The notes under the pieces: generated by a model
Database searches by the model: none
What the model was told of the DNA's origin: nothing
What the model saw: the letters and a program-made list of their open reading frames with translations, nothing else
Shown: positions 1-11,844 of the stretch, piece by piece
Position numbering within the stretch: the stretch's first letter is position 1
Layout: every line of letters starts with the position of its first letter
Made by a program: the position numbers and the translations under genes
Assembly: GCF_914767665.1 (NCBI RefSeq)
Contig: NC_059502.1
Span: forward strand, 9,052,001 to 9,116,000
Source of the DNA: Harmonia axyridis
Taxonomy: Eukaryota; Arthropoda; Insecta; Coleoptera; Coccinellidae
Reading direction: 5' to 3'
Length of the DNA: 64,000 bases

Positions 1-545
1 CCATCGGCCGTAAGCGCGAATCCCGCGTATCGCTGTTCCCGACGTATAATATAAAAGAGCTGTCGTGTCTCCGTTTCAGCTGTCCCAATTAAATCGAAAT
101 AATATATCGGGCTTGGCCGCGTATCGAAATGCAAAATACCATCAGGCCGCCGCAACTGTATGCGAGTGTTGTGTGTACAATCCGCGGCAAATGGCCATTT
201 CTCTGCGGCCCTTGTAAATCGGCTGCGATCCGCCGAAATTAATTCGACATGTGTTTCTTCGATTGGCCGACGTGTACGATACGCGCTGTACGGAATATTG
301 TTACATCGTATTTTAATTAGGCGATCGCGGATTCGGCCGGTGTCGAAAAATCGCTACAACGCCGGTTTGTTGTTTCGATTTTCTAGGGAAAACAAGCCGG
401 GCTGATTGGGCGACGTGTATACCGGCGTTTTTCGTTTGTCGGGAACGCGATCGTGTTTAGATCTGATTGAGGTTTTGGGTAAATATGTATGGCGATTTGG
501 AGGTTCTCTGGGCGCTGCCATGCCGATGGGTAGAGCGATTTGGTC
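1..545. other. CpG-rich block 1
   Basis: Visibly GC- and CpG-rich DNA (CGGCCG, GGCGATCGCGGATTC, CGACGTGT) that ends abruptly at the TIR of mariner M1. It has AT-hook-like TTAATTAG and AATTAATT words inside. Short frames exist on both strands but none looks like a protein. It could be a regulatory or conserved non-coding block in the last sowah intron, or part of a gene to the left. Confidence 0.5.
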
Positions 546-552
546 AAAATAC

Positions 553-1408
553 ATAGGCGTACAACTTTGCTCCCGCCATTTTTTTTCGATATTCGAGGCT
601 TTATCATAAAAACACCGGTTATACATTTATGATTCAAGTATTGCATCGCTGGCCACTACTTTCTCCAATCTTTCGGGCAGTGTACGAAACCCGCGTCGAA
701 AAATCTGGTCGTCTTTTGAAGCGATCCTCGAATTGATCCTATTATTTTCTTCTTCATAAGATCGGAAGAACTGGTCAGCCAGGCCATGTGTCATTGATCG
801 ATACAAGTGATAGTCCGAGGGAGCAACGTCTGGAGAAATCCTTTCCGTCTCTGCCTTGCAAGCAGCTGTTCACAAGCAAACAAACGCTGTTCAACATCTC
901 TCGGCACCCAATTTCCTGTTTTCTGGATCATTCCTATGACTTTCAGGCGTTTTGAAATGGCTTGTTAGTCACTTCGAATGATCCTGCCAATTCTTGTTGC
1001 GTTTGACACGAATCTTGATCAAGTAGCCCCCAATTATGGATCTTCGAAAACCTTCTCTCATCGACGTCAGGATCACCGTTCTCGAATCCACTTTCGGCAC
1101 GTTCTTTCTCTATAAGCGGCCTCACCATAGGTATTTGAGATCATTCGATGAGCCTCAGCCGCAGATTTGTTCATATTATAGCAGAAAATTAAAACCTCCC
1201 ACAAATGAAGAAAATTTGGCTCGTAAGCTGACATGTTCAATCGGGAATTACTTTATGATGCAGACAAAATTGAGTAATATTTCGATGGCGTTATGTTTAC
1301 AAATACCTAAGTTTATTGTATGACATCTACGATTTATTTATTTCGGCTATCACTTACTACACTACACTACAGCCATCTATTGCAAAACGGTGGAAGCAAA
1401 GTTGTACT
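553..1408 (-). mobile_element. cecropia-type mariner copy M1 with internal deletion
   Basis: It starts at the family TIR (GGCGTACAACTTTGCTCCCG) and ends at GGAAGCAAAGTTGTAC near 1408. The central catalytic part is missing: text for the C-terminus (near 830) jumps to text for ARQRRK-like sequence (near 845). The right part still shows the N-terminal KNGDFDVEDQ-type region in broken frames. It is a deletion derivative of about 855 bp. Confidence 0.75.
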
Positions 1409-1858
1409 GGTCATCTCTTGAAGCGATCCACGTTAGATTCTATTTTTTGTTTCTTCATAAAACCGGAAGTGCTGGTCAGCCAGGCCGTGTGCCATTGATC
1501 GAAACAAGTGATAGTCCGAAGGAGCGAGAGTCTGGAGAATACGGCAGGTGGGGTAGGACTTTCCATTTCAACGTAACCAAGTATGTCTTGACCACTTTCG
1601 TAACATGGGGTCGAGCATTATCAAGCTGTAAAATCACTTCATCCTGTCTCTCATTGTATGGCGGCCGTTTGTCTTTCAATACTCGGCTCAAACGCATTAT
1701 TTGCGTTCGATAACGATCACCTGTGATTGTTTCAGTCGGTTTTAACAACTCATAATACTCTACGCCGAGCTGGTCCTACCAAATACTAAGCATGACGTTG
1801 GAACCGCGAATATTCGGTTTGGCCGTCGACGACGTGGAAGCATGGCCGGGATATCCTC
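1409..1858 (-). mobile_element. cecropia-type mariner copy M2, catalytic part only
   Basis: The minus-strand frame 1748-1476 reads LKPTETITGDRYRTQIMRLS, VILQLDNARPHVTKVVKTYL and LPHLPYSPDS. It covers the second catalytic motif and part of the third. It has no TIR: its left edge is fused to the TIR of M1 at 1408 and its right edge is near the PGHAST-type text at 1858. Confidence 0.75.
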
Positions 1859-2289
1859 AGCTGATACTCTCTTTTACTCGGTAGAGTTGCCACCAAAGCC
1901 GTGCTTGCCTTCCTCCTGAATTTTGGAAAAAAATCGGTTGAAAATGGCACGGTAACGCTTTCCATTCTATTCTATTCTTTATTGCCCTCAAAATATACAG
2001 GGTATGTCACATATAACCATAAATAAATAGATAAATATAATTATATAAATGCAAATATCTGCAATAAATTAATTTAAAACACGAATAACACAAAGAAACA
2101 TCCAAAACAACACATTGACTGTGACGATGGCTACTTGCTCATTTTAAAAGAAGAATGGCGCAATAATGCCACTAAAACCGTATCAAATAGTTTCTCGTTG
2201 TGGGTACATCAATTTCTCCACAATAACTTCTACATTCCCTGATCCCTAAATGCGAAAGTTTTTCATGTTCACATATCCTCTGAGATGAA
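1859..2289. other. AT-rich stretch, no gene seen
   Basis: It contains a short A/T simple stretch around 2010-2070 and the word ATACAGGGTATGTCACAT near 2005, like a worn MITE end. No frame, RNA or splice site is convincing. Confidence 0.4.
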
Positions 2290-2600
2290 AACTAGCTCAA
2301 TCAGAAAAGATGACTTTTTGGAAAAATGCTCATCATCGCCCTTTGAGCTGAGTGAAAACGCACCGGATGGTAACGAGGATTCAGCTCTTGCACCGATTCA
2401 ACTTTGCAAGCTTTTATACCAAGGCCTTTATGCAAAATTCTTCTCGGGGAAGTGCGAGAAATGCTATCGTTGACGAAATGATGTTGGCGGAAGTTCACCC
2501 ACGATCTGGGCTACAGTAGCCACGTTTTCAGGTGTACGCACTGTACGACAATGATTCAGTACCAAGAACTCGATCCACAAATTGCCGTGAAGGCATTTTA
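2290..2600 (-). pseudogene. older DD41D-type transposase relic, linker region
   Basis: The minus strand reads SISRTSPRRILHKGLGIKAC and VQELNPRYHPVRFHSAQRAM. This is the segment after the HTH, with RILHK-LG-KAYK and VQELKPND-P-RR patterns, common to rosa-like Tc1/mariner transposases. It is diverged from the seven recent copies, which lack this very region. Edges are unclear. Confidence 0.55.
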
Positions 2601-2829
2601 TCTCTAGTCAATCTTAAAATGAAGATAGAAGATTCACTGCTTTGAAAATAAGTTTTTGATATTCTCCAGTGTTTGACAAGCCCGAATCGACCCATTTCTT
2701 TAATTTATAATTTCCTCTCATAATACAAACTACGGAAGTGTTACCAGACTCCAAAAAAATATTACTTCAAAATACAAACACTAGAAGGCACTACTGCAAA
2801 TTAGGACATGCTCTAGGAAATCCAAATCA

Positions 2830-3290
2830 TTACTATAATCCGAAAACTTCATCCTAATGCAACTCCGACCTCTCCCAACCCTCCTGCCGTCCAAAAACGC
2901 GCCAGGACCACGAGGGGGCCCCGCGACGCTCACCGCCCCCCGTCTCTCCTCCCTCCCTCGTGTGTCCCGGTGCAGATGGCGCGGCGTCGTCGTGTTCTGC
3001 ATAAGTGCATCCTTGTAGGCTGTCACCGGGCCCCGACCCCTAAGTGCATTTACGTGTCGGCCCGGTCCGAGACCAGCGCCGTAAAAGGGCCCGCTCGAGA
3101 GGCCCGGGAATCGATCACCTTTCGCGACGATCGCCGCGCGAACGGTCGACTCGGACGTTTTGTCGTCGGTCCGCGGCCGTCGATTTGTCCCGCCTTCCCG
3201 CCCGTCGTCTCGCGTCAAGAGTGGATTTCGGTGTCGCGCTACGCAGCGACTTGTGACTTTCGACCTGGAGTCAGGATTGTTGTGGAAGAT
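2830..3290. other. CpG-rich block 2
   Basis: Strongly GC-rich (GGGGGCCCCGCGACGCTCAC, CGCGACGATCGCCGCGCGAA). Both strands are open for over 100 codons, which reflects composition and not coding. It is bounded on both sides by AT-rich DNA. Confidence 0.5.
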
Positions 3291-3584
3291 GCTCGTCAAT
3301 AGAGACTGTTCGAAATTAATAATTTCGTTTATTTTTTTCATCTTAGGAACTGGCCAAAATGAAATCAGGAATCGAGTACTCCATTCACAATCTTCGTGTT
3401 TACGTTCCGGAATGTTTAGAATCCGAGAAAGATTCGAATGAAAAATATTGTCCTTTCGTCATCCTTCTTCAGGATTTTTTTTCTTGAAAATTGAAGGATT
3501 TTATTGCAAGAAATTGAAATTCGAATGGTTGGTTTCGATATTGAACCTTCGTGTCCGAATATACCAGATAATGTATTAAGTATC

Positions 3585-3910
3585 TTACCTTATGATGATC
3601 CTAGAGAAATAGCCTAGCGGCGTTGAATCGCATGATCTTGGAGGCCAGTTCAAGGGTCCGGAACGTGAAATTATGCGGTTACCAAACGTTTCCTTCTGTA
3701 AATCAATTGTAGCACGAGCTGTGTGACAAATTGCGCCGTTTTGTTGAAACCACAGCTGCTGCACATCTTGGTTGTTCAATTGAGGAACGAAAAAGTCAGT
3801 AATCATGGCTCTATAGCAGTCATCATTGCCTGTAACGTTATGGCCAGCATCGTTTTTAAAGAAGAACTGACCAATGATTCCTCTAGCTCATAAAGAATAC
3901 CAAACAGTCA
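3585..3910 (-). pseudogene. diverged DD41D-type transposase relic ending at a palindrome
   Basis: The minus-strand frame includes AMITDFFVPQLNNQDVQQLW, QQNGAICHTARATID and NWPPRSCDSTPLGYF. The second catalytic Asp is Asn and the third is Gly, so it is dead. It differs from the seven recent copies by many substitutions, so it is an older lineage. The homology stops at the 52-bp hairpin at 3911. Confidence 0.75.
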
Positions 3911-3966
3911 GATGTAAATGTCTTTCGAGGGAACTGTATTCAGTTCCCTCGAAAAACATTTACATC
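3911..3966. repeat. near-perfect palindrome, 26-bp arms
   Basis: GATGTAAATGTCTTTCGAGG (3911) and its inverse ending at 3966 form 26-bp arms with one mismatch and a TATT loop. The left arm resembles transposase DNA of the adjoining DD41D relic (GATGTAACGGTGTTTCGACA in the other copies), so the palindrome is made of transposon sequence folded back on itself. Confidence 0.9.
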
Positions 3967-4256
3967 GTTTCAGACCCATATACCCCAATACTGTCATCAA
4001 TGGCCGTTTCAAATAGTACATCGAAATCGAATATAGTTGTAATCACATCCGAGGGTTTTGCCAAGAGGTTCGAATCTAATTGATTCAAAATCCCCAATCC
4101 AGTTTCCCGGGCGGAGATTTCCATTGCGTGATATTCTTATTGATTCCAGCAAGCCACTTTTCCTCGCATGTAAGTGCAAGGGAGGCAAATCAAGTATGAC
4201 CTCAAGCGCTGCTGTGAGAGTTGTGTGTATAGCTCATGTATCACCAATACAGGCCA

Positions 4257-4610
4257 GCCTCTGCAGTTTCTACAGCCGGCTGCGCGTGGTAACCTTTTCG
4301 ATTTTTTCTCTCTAACAAAGCGGATTCTTAAAATGACCTATCCCATCCTAGCCTTTCCAGCTCAAATGCAACATTTATCAGGCTCCTATCCTACGATTAT
4401 CATGGACCACAAGGAAGACCAGCTGTCCAAGAAACTGCGACGAATCTACCAGTTTCTGCAGCCGGCTGCGTGTGGTGACCTCTTCGGTTTCTTCTTCTCT
4501 AACAAAAAGGATTCTCAAAATAACCCCTCCACAATAAAAAGCCTTTTCCAGCTTCCAATAAAAAAACTATCAAGGGACATATCCTACGATCATCACGAAC
4601 CATAACGAAG
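4257..4610 (+). repeat. diverged direct duplication, period about 190 bp
   Basis: The block GTTTCTACAGCCGGCTGCG with TTTCTCTCTAACAAAGCGG recurs as GTTTCTGCAGCCGGCTGCG with TCTTCTCTAACAAAAAGGA about 190 bp later. Later words (CCAGCT, ATCCTACGATTATCA/ATCCTACGATCATCA) keep the same order. An open frame (about 4174-4605) spans both but shows no known domain, so I treat it as non-coding. Confidence 0.7.
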
Positions 4611-4689
4611 AACCAGTTCTTCAAGGACCTGCTACTTATCCACCCACAACCACGAACCCAAAAGACAACCGATTATCGTAACGCATCAT

Positions 4690-5190
4690 CTACCGACCCT
4701 CATCCCCAAAAATCCCTAACCCCCGAACCGACCCCTGCGGCACCCCGCCCGGATCGCCGCCGCCGATAGTTTAATAATGCCGACGCAATAAACACTCGGG
4801 GGCAGGTATTCGCCAAACAATGCGCTAGCCGTACACACACATACGCGCGCGTTTCGAATCGGAACCGTCGTCGTCCGAGGCGGGCGGGGGCGGCGGGCGT
4901 AGCTTACAGGACGCTCATTAATTCGGGATTCGGCGGCCGGGGGTGGAGAGGGGCAGGCGGGCCGCCGGCGGCAATATCGATACCTCTACATGGATCGCTA
5001 ATGAAACAAGGGCCCGCAATCAGCGGTCGGGGGCAGTTTCCGTAGGGTAGCGAGGGGGTGGCGGACCGACACGGGGTCGAAGGTACAATAATGCCCGCGA
5101 GACGTACGACATCAATCGCGCTGCACCGGGCGCCCTCTGGTGTACGGATGGCGAGTTGCGGGATGCGATGATGGGTTTGACTTTGATGGG
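4690..5190. other. CpG-rich block 3
   Basis: GC-rich with GGCGGGGGCGGCGGGCG, ATTCGGCGGCCGGGGGTGG and TAATTCGG words. It also contains (CA)n-like ACACACATACGCGCGCG near 4830. No plausible exon was found. Confidence 0.5.
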
Positions 5191-5384
5191 GTTGGAGATT
5201 AGAGATTATGATGATGATGTGGGGTGTCAGGAGAGTATGGATCGAAATTAGACTAGAACGCTTTGTTTAAGTCATTATAAATACACTGGCAAGCTGAAAA
5301 AACGGGACCCATGAAATTGCTGAAATGGTAGGGAAAGGAAAATTGCCCAAAGAAAAATGAAAGTTTATATTCGTTTCGTAAAAA

Positions 5385-5650
5385 AATAATAAGCTCTTTT
5401 TGAGAAAATCACCATTAGTATGATTACAGCGACCGAACGCATGCTCGTGATGAACCTTCGAATATTCTTGTGAAATATTCTCCAATTCATGGGCTTCACG
5501 GAGCTCTTTTAACTTATTGGGCGATGGAACCATAGTTCTGATTCTCCTTCCCAGTTGGTTCTTCGTAGGAATTCAAGTCAGGACTTCGAGCTGGCCAGTT
5601 GAACCTTGGTTTTCCAACCTCATTCATATTCATGCACAAAAATTTCCTAC
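5385..5650 (-). pseudogene. Tc1-like transposase C-terminal relic
   Basis: The minus strand shows FNWPARSPDLNSYEEPTG near 5610-5550 and then, in another frame, LKELREAHELENISQEYSKV. These are the third catalytic block (SPDLNP) and C-terminus (LKELREAL--EW-NIPQEYI) of Tc1-type DD34E transposases. It is eroded by frameshifts. No TIR was seen. Confidence 0.7.
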
Positions 5651-6839
5651 TCTCCTAAAAATGGTGTCTAAGGCACTCTAAGGAACAACAATGTCCATAA
5701 GAATTAGCTTCAAGTACCTTACTGCTTACTGCCTTACTTGCTCTTCTATACGGGCATCAGCATATCTTTCTCATGGACGCCTATAAGACCATCAGCTCAT
5801 CGAAAAAGCTCTATGGCTTTTTCGACGCAATTTACACCCTTCCAACAATAAAAAAAAAATTAAAATAATTTTTTCTCTTGAAAGCTGTTGAATTTTGTCA
5901 ACATATTTCACGAATGGAGTTGTCCAAACAAAATGTGACAGCCACCTACTAGATTTTTACGATTTCATTATCAAACCTATTTCGTACGATTGTATTCATT
6001 CAGAAACGAAAAAATAATAATATTCGATGCGATCTTTGGATGTTTCGCAATAAATTTCCTCCATCCAGGCCTAAGTGTACCCACAATAGAATGATGAGTG
6101 GCACGAGAAATAAACATCAAATAATCTCGAGAGAGATATACATCTCCTTGTCCTCGCGACATCAGACCGAGTCGTCGTTCTGAACCCTCGAACGAAAGCG
6201 AAAACATTCTCGCTTCTAAAATACGGCCCGGCTCACGGCGGAAATTTCAACATCCGGTAAATCAGCGCTGGAACACTGAAATCCACTCGTAAGATACAAG
6301 AGTGGGACAAATTGACGACACTATAGGAATCGTAAACTTAAAATTTCTGGGGGTCGAGATCGTTTCCCTTTAACGACTTTCGGAGTTTGTTATTATTCGT
6401 TATATCGCGTGCAGTTCGATAGATTTGGTCTATGACTGTTGTTATCATTGGGGGCAAGCAAAATGACATAAATTATTCACTAGTGAGTAACCATTATTCA
6501 CTGGCCTATAAAACTCCTATAATGAAACTTCAAAATTAAAAGATTTGATAGTCTTCAATAAAACGACAACCTCTCTGGGTTTGTATAAATAGATAGGGTT
6601 AAATAACAAAAGATCAATTTGGTCGCAGTTCCCGCACGGCTAACGAAGCCGCAATCTTTTTTTCAATTAGTAAGAAATTGTCCAGCTACCGACGGAAAAA
6701 AGATCGGGCATAACTTAACACTTCACTCATAGTTTTGGACCCAACAAATGAAAACACATTCTTAAACATTCTACTGCATTCGTCAACATTATTATCATCA
6801 CCAAAAGTGATATACTTGAACGTCCTCTAACTTCACAAT
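5651..6839. other. no gene seen
   Basis: Mostly AT-rich DNA. A milder GC stretch (about 6060-6260) includes a minus-strand frame of 76 codons without known motifs. TATA-like and purine-rich runs are scattered. Confidence 0.4.
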
Positions 6840-7345
6840 ACCTTCTCTGTAGAAAACATTCTCTGTGCTTTCGAAATGGGCTTCAAACGTGACATTCACT
6901 TCTTCATTAGTGTCAAATTTTTTCCTTGGAGTATTCTTTTCAGGTCTGCTTAATGCCAGTAATCATTGGAGGCAGATCTGTAGAATATGTTGTGTGCTCA
7001 AGCAATTCGGAGCCCAATTTGTTCAATTTGACCATGGTTTTCATCGATTTTTGTCAAGGAACAATGTCTTGATGAAAGAGAACATTGAGAACGGTTTTTT
7101 AACTGCTGTACTAAGTTGATGTAATTATTCAATATTCAGTGTTGCTGGTTTTACCTTTGTCAAGATGATCAATGCAAAATATACCATGCACGTCCCATAC
7201 TACGAATGTCATAACTTGCCAGCTGATGTTTGAGATTAAGGTCGCTTTTGACTTCATTCACCGGCTGCTTTTTAATCAGCTAACACGCTCTTGACTCAGG
7301 AGTGTAGTGATGAATCCAGGCTTCATCCACTGTCACATTTCGACG
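6840..7345 (-). pseudogene. eroded mariner transposase relic
   Basis: The minus strand reads RRNVTVDEAWIHHYTPES at about 7345-7292, the first DD34D catalytic block. It continues as VWDVHGIFCIDHLDKGKTSN near 7190 and, in another frame, ADLKRILQGKNLTLMKK near 6930-6880. Block order and spacing fit a mariner of the irritans or mauritiana kind. There are many stops and neither TIR is clear. Confidence 0.7.
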
Positions 7346-7689
7346 TAAAAAATCCTCATCATACTAATGGGATATCTACACTATCGACACGTACAGTTCT
7401 GTAGCCACCAAAGGTGTATGAATAAACAATCTCCCAAAAGCTTTCACTTGAGACAATTGTTTTTTGTTATTTTGGGCCGCACGGTTGACGTTCTTCCTTG
7501 AACCCAGAAGTAACAGACCCATAAACAGCACCTCTAGCAGCATCCCGAAATAACCCTTTACTCTTCCCGCGAGTGCCCCTTTATGACAAACGCCATTAGT
7601 GGCTTCTGTGTGACACCACTCAGTCAAATAAATAATTCCCGATCGTAAATTATACGGTTGCAGAGAGAGGAACCTTTTTTCACCCCCTT

Positions 7690-7925
7690 AATTGTCTAGT
7701 TGTTTCCAGATGTCCCTCCCGGATCAAAGTGGCGTGAAGAGGAGATAATTCAGCGAGAAAAAGGGAGAGCTAAATTATTTAGCAGGTCATAATCGTAAAG
7801 TGAAATCACACGGTCGCATCATTAAGCGTAAATCTGGAACGCATAAAGTGATAGGCGGACGGTGAGGAAGAGGGGGGAATGGGAGAGATTGACGACCGGG
7901 AGCGGAATGGGGAATTCCGGGAATT
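7690..7925. other. moderately GC-rich block 4
   Basis: AAGTGGCGTGAAGAGGAGAT to GGGAATTCCGG is richer in G than its surroundings and contains TAAATTATTTAG and CATTAAGCG words, typical of homeodomain-like sites. No frame is convincing. Confidence 0.35.
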
Positions 7926-10031
7926 TTTACGTATGGTAACGTTTTGAGACCTTTCGGGTCAATTTACTTACTAAACGTTGTTTTTGGTTGTTTATTGTCT
8001 TTAGTGGGACATTGTGTTGAGTAGTAAGTAAATAATTTGAAGCAAGTTCTACACTTTGAAGACAATTATTGTTTATTGAACAGAGTGTTCTCAAATTGGA
8101 CGTGTGAGGGAATCCTTGGATAATTTTGAGAAAAAAGTAAACATCTTCGCTACAGATTGGGCGAATAAGTACCAAAACGTATTATTAATTTATTCATCAC
8201 ATCTTACTGACTGAATATTCATAATAATTTGGATTTTTCAGTAGATAACAACAAAATTTTTTTCTTGGTGCCTGGGATTTAAGAGCTGATTTCAACTATA
8301 TTTGGGAAACTAAACCCCTACATGCAATCCGTTGTTCTCTTTCAACTCTACTTTTTTAGATAAATCAACTTATCTACCAATGTTTCATTCTTGAGAGTTC
8401 TGAAATTATTATATATTCATTAATGTAGGTACAATGGTTTTATTGTGAGTCTGTAATTGTGTAAATTCCAGGTGAATCTATAAATAGTAGAACCATTGCC
8501 TATCAGGTACCTGAACTGACTCTTTTAATCCCCTAACTCGGGTAAGTAAGAGAAAAAATCATACTTACTCCCTTACATATAAAGTTGGGCTTAATGAAGC
8601 AATTTGTAAAGACTCTTGGTAAGAATGGGTCATGTTTTGCATAAATAGGGTTGAAAATACATCAGTTGAGCACAGAAAAACTCAAAGCAGGGATATTTGA
8701 CGGCCCACAAATAAGACAATTAATTAAGTATCCTGCCTTCATAAATTCTAGGAATCAAGATGACAAGAAGCTTGGATGTTGAAATGGTAAACAAGATAAG
8801 CTTAATAGTTTCAAATCCTTAGGGTGCAATAGGAGTATTGAAATACACAGCTACTTAGACCGTTTTCCAGAAAATTCAGGAGACATGAGTGAGGAACAAG
8901 GTGAAAGATTTCACCAAGATATTAAGGTTAATGAGAACCGCTACCAAGAAAGATGGGACATGCACATATGGCAGATTACTGCTGGAGTTCAGATATTATT
9001 ATATTACCCAATTCCAAATAATTTTTTCCAACAAAGAGGATGTATTAGTCAAATATATCGTAAATTAGACTGAACATCTCACTTTATTGTCCGGTGTACA
9101 TTAATTTTTGCCTGATCCTCTCAATGAAGCACCAGCATCATCAAACGAACACACCGAACCACAGAAGGCCACAATCTAGCAGGTATCATAAAAAGTGAAG
9201 TAGCCCAAAGTGGATATCTCCGCTCGACTACCGTACAGAAAGCAAAAACAGTCAATTTGTTAAGGGCTTTCAGGTCCCAAGAAGGGCCATCGATACGTTT
9301 ATGTTTTGATGGCCTCTTCCTCTCCTTTTCGGAATTATTATTTATGAGTTATGTCCGGTTCCACTCGAGTTTATTGCACCACTTTTTGGTGGCTGACATT
9401 GTTGGAGATGCGAAATTCCATGTTCGGTATGAGCCGGTTCGAAAACTGATATGTTTTGTGGGGTTTTCAACGCTGTTCGGCAATTAGTGAACCTGATCTT
9501 TTGAAAAATGCACAGATGAGAGGCAATGTGAAATTTGATGAGATTAAAAAAAAAGTTAGATACAATAATATATTCTTTTATCTCATTTTGACGTTCGATA
9601 ACGACATTACAAACCCAAAGGGATTTAATAGTTACTTATAATACAAGTGCAGAATATATTGCCATATTTTTTCTCGAGTTTTAGATTGTACTTTCTGTAC
9701 CAATATTATCCGTTATTTTCTGAATATGTTTTATTCTCAATTCAAATATTTTTGCTTATTAAGTAATTAATATAGTGATGATTGTTATAATTTTGATTTT
9801 TACATTATTATATGCTGGAATTTGTCTTGGAATTTTGTCCCATATTCAGTTTTTCATGCGATCATTTGTCTCAATAGTAAGATGTGAATCTAATCTTCTT
9901 GCAGAAAAATATTTTTAGGGATAAACAAAAAAATCGCGCTTGGAATTTTCAACAAATTTCTAACATGGAGGTAAATCACAGACTATACAAATGGTTTTTT
10001 TAGTACGTTTTTCTGCGTCAATCTAATAGTT
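7926..10031. other. AT-rich intronic DNA, no gene seen
   Basis: There is no recognisable protein motif, TIR or RNA. Short frames (for example 8885-9073 and 9257-9487) have no family features. A region near 9250-9440 is slightly GC-richer. Confidence 0.4.
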
Positions 10032-10041
10032 ATGATACAAT

Positions 10042-10235
10042 TTGAAATGATCATAATAGCAACACTGCATTATTTTTCGACATTTCTTATGTCATTTGTG
10101 TTCAGTCGGATATTTCATTTAATCATAGAAAGAAACAAGCTTCAACAACGTTTATCAATAATCAAATTGTTTTATTTGAATAAGTGCTCATTTTGGAATA
10201 ATGGAAGGAATTCATTGACGACATTATTCAGATAA
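10042..10235 (+). pseudogene. possible DD41D-type transposase N-terminal relic
   Basis: ERNKLQQRLSIIKLFYLNKC on the plus strand resembles the HTH start of this transposase family (LT-EQRL-IV-FYFEN-CS). A similar relic lies at 32250. Only about 25 residues are recognisable, so the call is weak. Confidence 0.3.
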
Positions 10236-10429
10236 TTTGTTTTTCAGAAAAATTTGAAAGTGCATTTTCCTTACTATATTATACAAAAATACCAGTACAT
10301 GTGCCTATTGAGCCTTATTTGGTACCACAAATTTGTCTTCAATACAGCGAATATTGAGTCGATTTATTTATTTTATTTATTTATTGTACAAGGATAACAA
10401 ACAGGGTAGACCTGTAGATAGTTTTCACC

Positions 10430-10930
10430 ATAGAGTAATAAACATAGATAGTAAGTTAGATTACGTTGCCGGATTGCGGATTGTGGATTTTCAAATCCAC
10501 AATTTTACTATATCGTTATGAATGTAAATTATATTGGATGAAATATATTTATTTGAGGGATTCCCGATTAAATATGCAAATTTTTATATTTCCGATATTT
10601 TTCCTAATTGTTGAATTTATAATAAGCAGAATATTTATTATTTTCTGTATTTACCTGCTGAAATCCAAGGTTTGGCAACTTTTGCTCTCCTAGTGTCATC
10701 GGTTGTTTAACGTCGTTTGGCGCGCTTGAAGTTTGTCTTTCTGAATTTCTGATATATTTAGGTATTTATTTCAATATATTTTCAGTTAATATGAAACATT
10801 GATTCACTATGAGACATAAGAAGTGAGTTATTTGTAGAGGAACTCGCGTGAATTGATTGAAATATCGTATCACTGATATGTTTTCATTTCCACTCGCTTT
10901 ATGTCAAATTTGATAGTTCATATTGGGGAC
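10430..10930 (+). repeat. dispersed repeat, copy 1 (about 500 bp)
   Basis: It shares long near-identical blocks with 26520-27045 in the same orientation, such as AATCCACAATTTTACTATAT, GAAATCCAAGGTTTGGCAAC and TTTTGCTCTCCTAGTGTCAT. This copy has stops in the short frame that is open in copy 2. The family is unrecognised. No TIR or poly-A is seen at the shared edges. Confidence 0.8.
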
Positions 10931-11844
10931 AAAATTTCCTTACTGAATATGACATATGCTTCTTCTATCTATTGAGCGAAATAACCAGTGACAAACTCAA
11001 AAAATAGAGAAAAAGGAAAATATTCTACATCAAAAGAAAATTTGAGGAGCACTTCAATTCAAAATATTTCCATGAAATCTATAACAATTCGATTATTCTT
11101 CTCAAATTTTTCTAAGTATTCACAAATCAGTAATAATTATGATAAGAAATTCAACAATTTCTAAATGTTGTCAGTATCATAACCAATTTAAATTGTATCA
11201 TTCGTATTGGACCCCCTTTTATATCAATGCTGTCTTTATTCAAATTGTATTGTAAATAACTATAAATCCCTAGTGTTTCATAAAACTCATCAATCGAAAT
11301 TTTTGAATTCTACCGTTTTTGGCGATCATGAACTTTCTTGTTGTTACATCATTTATCAAGACGACAACTTGAAAAACATCATCGACCCAACCTCCAATAC
11401 TAAAGGTCATTAATGAATGAAATCCAAATCGACAACAATATCAAGATAGCCAAAAATCCATCCATCCAATTCCCATGGTTATTCACCAAAGAGGAATGTC
11501 TTCCTGGATGACGTAGGAGGGGTATGTGCCTGGCGCCAGCCGTAAATCAAGAAGCTGTTAAGATAATAGATATATCTCTGGGATGAACGTAAAACGGCTA
11601 ATTAAAACCGAGGTATGAATTTCACCCAGCTTGAGGAATAACAAATGACTGAACGTCAGGGAAAATATCGGATAAAGTTTCGCTCATTTGACTTGTGTCG
11701 AAAACTGAGTGATTTCAGGGCAGGGCGGGACTCGAAGATTTTCATCATGGGAATATACTTCGTTGTGAATAACTTGAGTCAATAACTAAGTGAATAAGAT
11801 GTAGGAATTCAAAATTTTGTTGTGTTGAACTTGTTATACTAATA
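10931..11844. other. no gene seen; mild GC block near 11480-11720
   Basis: AT-rich except for GATGACGTAGGAGGGGTATG to ACCCAGCTTGAGGAAT (about 11508-11640), which has GGCGCCAGCC and TAATTAAAACCG words and looks like the other island-type blocks, only smaller. Confidence 0.35.

Noticed and set aside
160..626. Short frames in the left-most CpG-rich block
   Set aside because: Open on both strands with no domain or splice support.
2781..3341. 186-codon minus-strand open frame
   Set aside because: It lies in a CpG-rich block where the plus strand is also open for 110 codons. The peptide is low-complexity Arg/Gly-rich without any domain, so it is compositional.
4174..4605. 143-codon plus-strand frame
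   Set aside because: It spans two diverged copies of a direct duplication; the peptide halves resemble each other only because the DNA does. No known domain.
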